Positions 19,181-24,243 of a DNA stretch of 64,000 bases are shown here, piece by piece. The translations under genes were made by a program, and so were the position numbers. Source of the stretch: an uncultured Ruminococcus sp. (GTDB taxonomy: Bacteria; Bacillota; Clostridia; Lachnospirales; Lachnospiraceae); contig CAMMBV010000013.1 of assembly GCA_946494335.1 (NCBI GenBank), forward strand, positions 1 to 64,000, written 5' to 3'. The notes beneath the pieces were generated by a model that had not been told where the DNA came from, did no database searches, and was given only the letters and a program-made list of their open reading frames with translations. Position 1 is the stretch's first letter. Every line of letters starts with the position of its first letter.

Positions 19181-19188
19181 GCTATAAT
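19181..19188 (+). promoter_or_regulatory. Extended -10 promoter of the HTH gene
   Basis: TGCTATAAT combines a perfect -10 with the TGn extension, 25 bp before the start codon of the HTH gene at 19214. No convincing -35 is present, as is usual for extended -10 promoters. Confidence 0.5.
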
Positions 19189-19213
19189 TACATAAAACAT
19201 CAGGAGGTAGACT

Positions 19214-19567
19214 ATGGATTTGGAATTACTGGCTAAAAATCTGCGCTTTTTCCGTAAAGCCCACGGTTACACGCAGGAATATCTTGGCGAAATACTGAAT
19301 ATTCAGCGTCAGTCATACTGCAATTATGAAAACGGCCGCCGGATTCCAAATATAGAAATCCTTGTCGATATAGCACAGCTGTACGGTGTGACTCTGGACA
19401 TTCTTTTGAAACCTGTCAATAATAATTCGGATTTCGCCGCCTCAAATTACACTCTTTCGCAATTAATTACAGATTTTCAGGCTTTATCCGAATCGGATAA
19501 AAAGGAGGTTCAGGCTTTTATTTCTTTCAAAAAATCCCGGCATTCTGATACTTCCATAGAAGATTGA
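19214..19567 (+). CDS. XRE-family helix-turn-helix regulator
   Basis: A 117-residue DNA-binding protein. The Cro/CI-type HTH fills residues 5-65, with FFRKAHGYTQEYLGEIL leading into RQSYCNYENGRRIP as the recognition region and VDIAQLYGVTLDILLKP closing the domain. The remaining ~50 residues are a helical tail that may mediate dimerisation. GGAGG lies six bases upstream of the ATG. The divergent 69-aa gene and the inverted repeat between them suggest local control. No ligand domain is present. Confidence 0.88.
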   Translation: MDLELLAKNLRFFRKAHGYTQEYLGEILNIQRQSYCNYENGRRIPNIEILVDIAQLYGVTLDILLKPVNNNSDFAASNYTLSQLITDFQALSESDKKEVQAFISFKKSRHSDTSIED

Positions 19568-19673
19568 TCCAATTATACCATTTTTGCTTTATATTTGCAA
19601 TGTATAAAATTGCGTTTATTTTCATCAGAAAGATGTTATAATAAAATCAAAAATGCAGGCAGGAGGTATTCAC

Positions 19674-20135
19674 TTGGAAATTGAAAGAAAATTCCTGATC
19701 ACAAGTCTGCCCGAAAATCTGGAACAGTATCCTTTTCAGAAACTGGAGCAGGCATATCTGTGTACGGACCCGGTTGTCCGCATCCGCCGCCAGGGCAATG
19801 ATTATATTCTGACTTACAAATCAAAAGGCTTTCTCGCACGGGAAGAGTATAACCTCCCACTCCACGAAAAAGCCTATCTTCATCTGCGCGCCAAAGCAGA
19901 CGGCATTATTTTATCCAAAACCCGGTATCGGATCCCCTTGGGTGAAAAACTGACCATAGAACTGGACATCTTTGACGCCCCTTACGAGGGACTGTATCTG
20001 GCGGAAGTAGAATTTTCCTCTCAGGAAGATGCTCTGTCTTTTTCGCCTCCTGCCTGGTTTGGCGAGGAAGTCACTTATTCTTCCCGGTATCACAACAGTA
20101 CCCTCAGCGCCCCTGATACACGCACTGCTCTTTAG
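19674..20135 (+). CDS. CYTH-domain protein
   Basis: A 153-residue protein beginning with the CYTH signature ExExK as LEIERKFLI. Further family elements are VRIRRQGNDYILTYKSKG and the acidic/basic pairs in IELDIFDAP and LAEVEFSS that line the triphosphate tunnel. CYTH enzymes hydrolyse inorganic or organic triphosphates or cyclise ATP; a small triphosphatase is most likely here. The start is a TTG at 19674, with AGGAGG seven bases upstream; the ATG at 19653 used by the ORF track has its ribosome site inside the ORF and is rejected. Confidence 0.88.
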   Translation: MEIERKFLITSLPENLEQYPFQKLEQAYLCTDPVVRIRRQGNDYILTYKSKGFLAREEYNLPLHEKAYLHLRAKADGIILSKTRYRIPLGEKLTIELDIFDAPYEGLYLAEVEFSSQEDALSFSPPAWFGEEVTYSSRYHNSTLSAPDTRTAL

Positions 20136-20215
20136 CGACAATCTGCCGCAATTATTTTGCAGTCTATTCATTTGCACATGCTGTTTTTCAATTTGTTTCT
20201 TTTGTTCTGCAAATG

Positions 20216-20230
20216 TCTAAACTATAAGTA
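20216..20230 (+). promoter_or_regulatory. Shared box upstream of HTH twin 1
   Basis: TCTAAACTATAAGTA occurs 41 bp upstream of this HTH gene and identically at 21466-21480 upstream of its twin. Both are preceded at a similar distance by AATTTGTTT-like T-rich sequence. It may contain the -10 (TATAAG) of both promoters together with a shared operator. Confidence 0.55.
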
Positions 20231-20270
20231 GTTGCACAGATACTGTTATCTGCAGAAAAGAGGAATACAA

Positions 20271-20513
20271 ATGGACTACAAACGATTAAATGAACTGCGG
20301 CTGCTTGGCCTTACCATTGCCTATTACCGCAGAATCCGCGGCTTAACACAGATGGAACTGGCGGAGGCCGTAAATATCAGCCGCACTCACATCAGCAATA
20401 TAGAAGCTCCCAACAGCAGGACTTCTATTTCATTGAACAAACTTTTTGATATTGCAGAAGCACTGGACGTTCCTGTAAAAGATCTTTTTGATTTTCAGGA
20501 TACTCTTTTATAG
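20271..20513 (+). CDS. Small XRE-family regulator (twin 1)
   Basis: An 80-residue stand-alone HTH protein: LGLTIAYYRRIRGLTQMELA forms the first helices, NISRTHISNIEAPNS the recognition helix, and LNKLFDIAEALDVPVKDLF the rest. It is nearly identical to the protein at 21506, on the other side of proC. The start MDYKRLNEL at 20271 follows AGAGGAAT; the ORF-track start is 13 codons upstream. It converges on proC, with a six-base overlap of the coding ends, so antisense interference is possible. Confidence 0.88.
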   Translation: MDYKRLNELRLLGLTIAYYRRIRGLTQMELAEAVNISRTHISNIEAPNSRTSISLNKLFDIAEALDVPVKDLFDFQDTLL

Positions 20514-21302
20514 TTCTCTGGATTTTTCCACGCAGGCTTTCATCGCCTCCATCACGGAACTGCGGAAACCGCATTTTTCCAGAACACGAACTGCTTCTAT
20601 GGTCGTCCCTCCCGGAGAGCAAACCATGTCTTTCAGTTCGCCGGGATGTCTGCCCGTCTCCAGCACCATTTTTGCACTTCCCAGAACAGCCTGCGCTGCA
20701 AATTTGTAAGCCTGGTTTCTGGGAATCCCCGCAGCTACCGCGCCGTCAGCCATCGCCTCAATGAACATAAATACATAAGCCGGGGAACAGGAGCTGACTG
20801 CCATCTCTGCATCTATAAGGTTTTCCGGTATGACGCTGGCCATTCCAAAGCTTTCCAGAATACGGCATACCTCTTCTGTCTCATCTTCCTGTATGTTTCC
20901 GTTTATACAGACAGCGGTCACACCCTCACCCACCAGTGCAGGCGTATTGGGCATCAGCCGGATTATTTTTTTGTCTGTCCCCAGGCGTTCCTCCAGCCAC
21001 CCCAGAGATTTTCCCGCGGCGATGGATATGACAATCTGCTCTTTTTTGATATCGTCCTTAATATTCGCCAGAACGCTCTCCAGATACTGAGGCTTTACAG
21101 CCAGAAAAAGTATATCGGCCCACGCCGCAGCTTCGTGATTATCCGTCGCAGTTCTTATTTTCAGGGTGTTTTTGGCATGTTCTAACGCTTTTTCTGATAC
21201 ATCTGACGCCACAATATCCAAAGGATCTGCAATTTCCTGTTTCAGTATGCCGCCTATAATGGCAGAGGCCATATTTCCGCAGCCTATAAATCCCAACTTC
21301 AT
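20508..21302 (-). CDS. proC: Pyrroline-5-carboxylate reductase
   Basis: The 264-residue housekeeping enzyme of proline synthesis, reducing P5C with NAD(P)H. It has the Rossmann motif GFIGCGNMASAIIGG, RLMPNTPALVGEG, and the C-terminal signature region MVCSPGGTTIEAV. Length and motifs match the family. It sits between the two HTH twins. A divergent second family member at 39997 belongs to the glycyl radical enzyme operon and differs in all these motifs, so this copy is the biosynthetic one. Confidence 0.96.
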   Translation of the reverse strand: MKLGFIGCGNMASAIIGGILKQEIADPLDIVASDVSEKALEHAKNTLKIRTATDNHEAAAWADILFLAVKPQYLESVLANIKDDIKKEQIVISIAAGKSLGWLEERLGTDKKIIRLMPNTPALVGEGVTAVCINGNIQEDETEEVCRILESFGMASVIPENLIDAEMAVSSCSPAYVFMFIEAMADGAVAAGIPRNQAYKFAAQAVLGSAKMVLETGRHPGELKDMVCSPGGTTIEAVRVLEKCGFRSSVMEAMKACVEKSREL

Positions 21303-21465
21303 GTTCTTTCCTCCATTCTTTTTTCTCTATTTTACTCAAATTCTCCTTACAGCACAAGAATGAAAAAAGCTTCTTTACTTTTCATTTTTCGTATTTTTCT
21401 TTTCTTTTGTTTTTCTTTACTTTGCATATACTAACATAAAATTTGTTTTCTTTTTCTTTTAAACA

Positions 21466-21480
21466 TCTAAACTATAAGTA
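21466..21480 (+). promoter_or_regulatory. Shared box upstream of HTH twin 2
   Basis: The second copy of TCTAAACTATAAGTA, 26 bp before the twin-2 start codon. The surrounding T-rich stretch resembles that upstream of twin 1, so the duplication included the promoter region, or the box is under selection as promoter plus binding site. Confidence 0.55.
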
Positions 21481-21505
21481 TCACGTACAGAAAAGGGGAA
21501 CATAT

Positions 21506-21748
21506 ATGAATTATAAACGCATGAACGATCTTCGCCTTCTTGGCCTTACAATCGCCTATTACCGCAGAGCCCGCGGACTGACACAGATGGATCTGGCCGA
21601 GATGGTCCACATCAGCCGCACCCACATGAGCAACATTGAAGCTCCCAACAGCAAAACTTCCATTTCACTCAATAAGCTGTTTGACATCGCCGAGGCTCTG
21701 GAAGTTCCTATGAAAGATCTGTTTGATTTTCAAAACAAACCGCTCTGA
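21506..21748 (+). CDS. Small XRE-family regulator (twin 2)
   Basis: An 80-residue paralogue of the protein at 20271, with the same layout (LRLLGLTIAYYRRARGLTQM, HISRTHMSNIEAPNSKTSIS, ALEVPMKDLFDFQ) and only scattered substitutions. The ATG at 21506 follows AAAAGGGG; the ORF-track start is 21 codons early. It is transcribed toward the interrupted substrate-binding protein gene, which begins 70 bp after its stop, so it could affect that gene's expression. Confidence 0.88.
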   Translation: MNYKRMNDLRLLGLTIAYYRRARGLTQMDLAEMVHISRTHMSNIEAPNSKTSISLNKLFDIAEALEVPMKDLFDFQNKPL

Positions 21749-21818
21749 CTTTAACCTTTATACACCAAATCTGAATTTCTTTAATATATTATATCACTAG
21801 AATATCTGGAGGTATAAT

Positions 21819-22246
21819 ATGAAAAAATGGCTGGCAGCCGGAGTTATGGTATTGGTTCTGGCAGGCACACTGTTTCTGCCAGGCTGCGCCAGGAAAGACT
21901 CCGCAGTCAAAATCACACTGAACGAGGTGGCGCATTCCATATTTTACGCGCCTCAGTACGTTGCCATAGAAGAAGGTTACTTCGCCGAGGAGGGTCTGGA
22001 TCTGGAGCTGGTCAACGGTTACGGCGCCGACAAAACCATGACGGCGGTTCTTTCCGGAGAAGCCGATATCGGATTCATGGGAGCAGAGGCATCTGTTTAC
22101 GCCTACCTGGAAGGAGCCGAGGATCCAGTGATCAATTTTGCCCAGCTGACACAGCGGGCGGGAAATTTTCTTGTATCTCGGGAACCGATGGAGGATTTTC
22201 AGTGGGAAGATCTGAAAGGCCAAGAAATCCTTGGAGGCCGAAAGGG
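21819..22246 (+). pseudogene. ABC transporter substrate-binding lipoprotein, 5' part (interrupted)
   Basis: The first 142 codons of an NMT1/SsuA-type solute-binding lipoprotein. It has a signal peptide with lipobox LFLPGCARK, then ITLNEVAHSIFYAPQYVAIE and SGEADIGFMGAEA, typical of riboflavin/thiamine-precursor, taurine and nitrate binding proteins. The frame is intact up to GGRKG and then runs into the mobile element, where eight more codons end at TAA (22268). The 3' part lies at 26168-26743. Removing 3,923 bp joins them in frame as GGRKG-GMPQMVFEYI, a junction typical of the family. No permease or ATPase gene is adjacent, so the ligand is unknown. Confidence 0.85.
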
Positions 22247-22270
22247 TGTTGTACATATATTAATGTAAAT
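22234..22270 (+). other. attL of the serine-recombinase element
   Basis: The left junction. Host arm GAGGC (22234-22238) is six bases from the GG core (22245-22246); the element arm TAATGTAAAT (22261-22270) is 14 bases beyond it. Joined to attR this gives attB with arms GAGGC/GCCTC and attP with arms ATTTACATTA/TAATGTAAAT, each exactly symmetric about GG. Confidence 0.8.
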
Positions 22271-22341
22271 TTAGAGAGCATTGTGATTTTGTGTAACTGG
22301 GTGGATGGAATGAATAGTGCGAAGAATACATAAAAAGAAAT

Positions 22342-22371
22342 GGCGGAAATACCAGCAATGATATTTCCGCC
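22342..22371 (-). terminator. Terminator after the YgiT/DUF4258 pair
   Basis: GGCGGAAATA (22342-22351) and TATTTCCGCC (22362-22371) form a perfect 10-bp stem, followed on the minus strand by ATTTCTTTTTATG. In the circular form of the element it would also lie nine bases past the recombinase stop codon. Confidence 0.75.
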
Positions 22372-22378
22372 GAAACGA

Positions 22379-22606
22379 TTAAGCCACATGTGGATAATCA
22401 ATAACTGCAATTTCCTGCATTAATTTTTTTGCCATATCAACAATCACTTCGAGGCGTTCAGCAACTTCATCTGTATAATATTTTTCTCCACACTGATCAC
22501 ATTCCAGACATGGAACATTTTTAATTACAATAATACAATTCTTGTAATTTACAACGTGGGTTGTTGTGCTATTGACAGTTGTGCTATTTTTACAATACAT
22601 ACACAT
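22379..22606 (-). CDS. YgiT-type zinc-finger antitoxin-like protein
   Basis: A 75-residue protein with two CxxC pairs, CMYC and CDQC, and the YgiT/MqsA N-terminal pattern (VPCLECDQCGEKYYTDEVAE), followed by a helix rich in acidic residues and methionine. The C-terminal HTH of full MqsA is absent. Proteins of this type are the antitoxin-like partners of DUF4258/MqsR-like toxins. The start is taken at the ATG at 22606, six bases after GAGGTG; the ATG at 22612 overlaps the upstream stop as TGATG and is also possible. The pair is on the element and may stabilise it. Confidence 0.75.
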   Translation of the reverse strand: MCMYCKNSTTVNSTTTHVVNYKNCIIVIKNVPCLECDQCGEKYYTDEVAERLEVIVDMAKKLMQEIAVIDYPHVA

Positions 22607-22611
22607 ATTCA

Positions 22612-22923
22612 TCACCTCTTTCTTCGAGTCTTTAAATCAGCTTCAAATTTCTTTGCATCCGGGTAATATGCCGTTATGATATATATATTTATGTTATCAC
22701 ACCCGACAACAATATGCAAAATTCGTCCGTTTACATCATAGCCAAAAATCAAGCAGCTTGGATTAGGATAATCTTCCGGGTAATCTTCTATCATTTCACC
22801 GGTTGCAATTCCGTTTTTTACATCGGCACGACTGATATCTCTTTCCTGCATTCGCTGCAGACAATGCTGTGTCCAAAGAATTTTTGATTCTGAACACAAT
22901 TTCTGATATATTTCTAAATTCAT
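22612..22923 (-). CDS. DUF4258 domain protein (putative toxin)
   Basis: A 103-residue DUF4258 protein: WTQHCLQRMQERDISRADV carries the His and Arg/Glu positions typical of the domain, and PSCLIFGYDVNGRILHIVV the central strand pair, ending with TAYYPDAKKFE. This fold resembles RelE/MqsR-type mRNA interferases and the domain is often encoded just before a YgiT-type zinc protein, as here with overlapping TGATG. AAGGAGG lies upstream of the ATG. Toxin activity is inferred from family and gene order only. Confidence 0.75.
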   Translation of the reverse strand: MNLEIYQKLCSESKILWTQHCLQRMQERDISRADVKNGIATGEMIEDYPEDYPNPSCLIFGYDVNGRILHIVVGCDNINIYIITAYYPDAKKFEADLKTRRKR

Positions 22924-23017
22924 CTGCTCCCTCCTTAACTTTGGTACACTCTGTAAATATTATACGCCAATTTTATTATCAATAACACATAAGAGTCGAG
23001 ACATCTGCCAAATAATC

Positions 23018-23400
23018 TCAATTCTTTGTCTCAAAGAGATGGGGAGCCCCGGAACAATCCGCAGCACACGGGAATGGGATTCCACCTATAAAATCCGAGT
23101 GAATGTAGAAAAAGCCATAAACCATTTCTTTGTAGCCTTCAGCCGTAACACCAAGGACAACATAGGCAGCATGGCTTAGTATTCTTCCATCCTCCCGGAC
23201 TTTATAATGGATACAATCCATAAAAACAAATGGATAAACAGGATTCAGCGGCCGGGACTGCCATTCCCTGACTTCAGGAAGGATCTTATCTGTGATCTTA
23301 CTGACCATCTCTGCAGACAGTTCAATCCCATAAAGATCCTGGAGCTGGTCATGGATATCCTTTGTGCTCATCCCACGGGCATAAAGAGAAATGACCTTTC
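23018..23400 (-). pseudogene. IS256-family transposase fragment
   Basis: A remnant of an IS256-type mutator transposase. In frame from KVISLYARGMSTKDI it continues through LYGIELSAEMVSKITDKILP and YPFVFMDCIHYKVREDGRI, which includes the first catalytic Asp region, up to AEGYKE. The expected downstream catalytic half is missing and replaced by an unrelated tail ending HLFETKN. The 5' end is missing too and is fused to the fic fragment. An internal deletion of a former insertion into fic is the simplest reading. Confidence 0.75.
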
Positions 23401-23540
23401 CCTTTCAATGGGTGAATTGCCAGTTCTCTTAAACGATAAGAAACATAATCGGCTTCTGCGTCATCTAATAGTTTTTGCTCTTTGATTCCCAACTTATTGA
23501 TAAGTACAGGACAGTCATCATAAAGATATATATCACGCAT
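23397..23540 (-). pseudogene. Truncated Fic-family AMP-transferase gene (5' fragment)
   Basis: About 48 codons of a Fic/DOC protein N-terminus (MRDIYLYDDCPVLINKLGIK, then EADYVSYRLREL) before the sequence changes to IS256 transposase at HPLKG. The HPFxxGNGR catalytic motif is lost, so no AMP-transferase activity is expected. It begins within the end of the VbhA-like antitoxin gene (ATGCGTGA overlap), the arrangement of a fic toxin-antitoxin operon. Confidence 0.7.
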
Positions 23541-23709
23541 TGGAAGCATCCTTTACTTTATATTTTTTGTCCAGGAAAACTTTTAAATCATCCATAGTTG
23601 CCGTACCGTTTTTTTCTTTTTCAATATATTCTTTAAATTCCGGTGTTGGTTCCAGACCATCCACCTTAATTAAACCAATTGCATAATCCCAAGCTTCTGT
23701 CTTTGTCAT
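23533..23709 (-). CDS. VbhA-like antitoxin of a Fic toxin (orphaned)
   Basis: A 58-residue protein starting MTKTEAWDYAIGLIKVDGLE and ending in a helix of the type MDDLKVFLDKKYK, resembling the small VbhA-type antitoxins encoded immediately before fic genes; VbhA proteins block Fic by inserting a Glu near the ATP site. The start at 23709 has AAGGAGACG upstream; the ORF track starts 20 codons too early. Its partner fic is truncated, so the antitoxin may be a relic or an anti-addiction factor against related toxins. Confidence 0.65.
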   Translation of the reverse strand: MTKTEAWDYAIGLIKVDGLEPTPEFKEYIEKEKNGTATMDDLKVFLDKKYKVKDASNA

Positions 23710-23947
23710 GATTACGTCTCCTTGCTTTGATAATATAATTATATCGTAATTAAATTGCCTTGCGAACAATTATTTAAAAATATGAATTTAGCGAATTCGG
23801 TTTCCCCCTTAACCATATTTTAGTCCCGACATATATCAGAGTCAATCTTAATAAATGCAGATATGCACCAGAACAATCTGTTTTTCATAGGATAACAAAA
23901 AGGGCTATAGTTGCTGTTCCTCAGCAAAATCTATTATAAGGGATGTG

Positions 23948-24136
23948 ATGACCACGAATAAGCCAACTTACTATCTTTGGCGGAATACTTTTTCCACACA
24001 GGAAGATTTTGAGGCCGCAAAAGAACGCTTTATAAAAATTGGATTCCGGGTTGTCACATTGCTTGATGGACAGCAAAATCGGGATATTCATACTGCAATG
24101 AAAGCACTGATAAAAAATCACTGGGAAGATGAATGA
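23948..24136 (+). CDS. Small protein upstream of the recombinase (62 aa, unknown)
   Basis: Not recognised. A 62-residue product (MTTNKPTYYLWRNTFSTQED onward) with alternating charged and hydrophobic residues and one predicted beta-alpha-beta-like stretch, FIKIGFRVVTLLDGQ. It begins with ATG preceded by AAGGG (a GTG one codon earlier is possible) and ends 107 bp before the recombinase. Small genes next to a large serine recombinase sometimes encode recombination directionality factors or regulators; that role here is a guess from position. Confidence 0.5.
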   Translation: MTTNKPTYYLWRNTFSTQEDFEAAKERFIKIGFRVVTLLDGQQNRDIHTAMKALIKNHWEDE

Positions 24137-24243
24137 CTGTACAAGATACAACGACCATCTGATATAACTTTCTGTTTGCAGATGATTGTTTTTGATATGT
24201 CATATAATCATATTATTCCTATGTATTTAGAAAGGATTCGCAT

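Noticed and set aside
21827-22333. 168-aa ORF overlapping the binding-protein 5' part
   Set aside because: Out of frame with the recognisable lipoprotein. Only its last 28 codons matter, as the predicted recombinase tail in the circular form.
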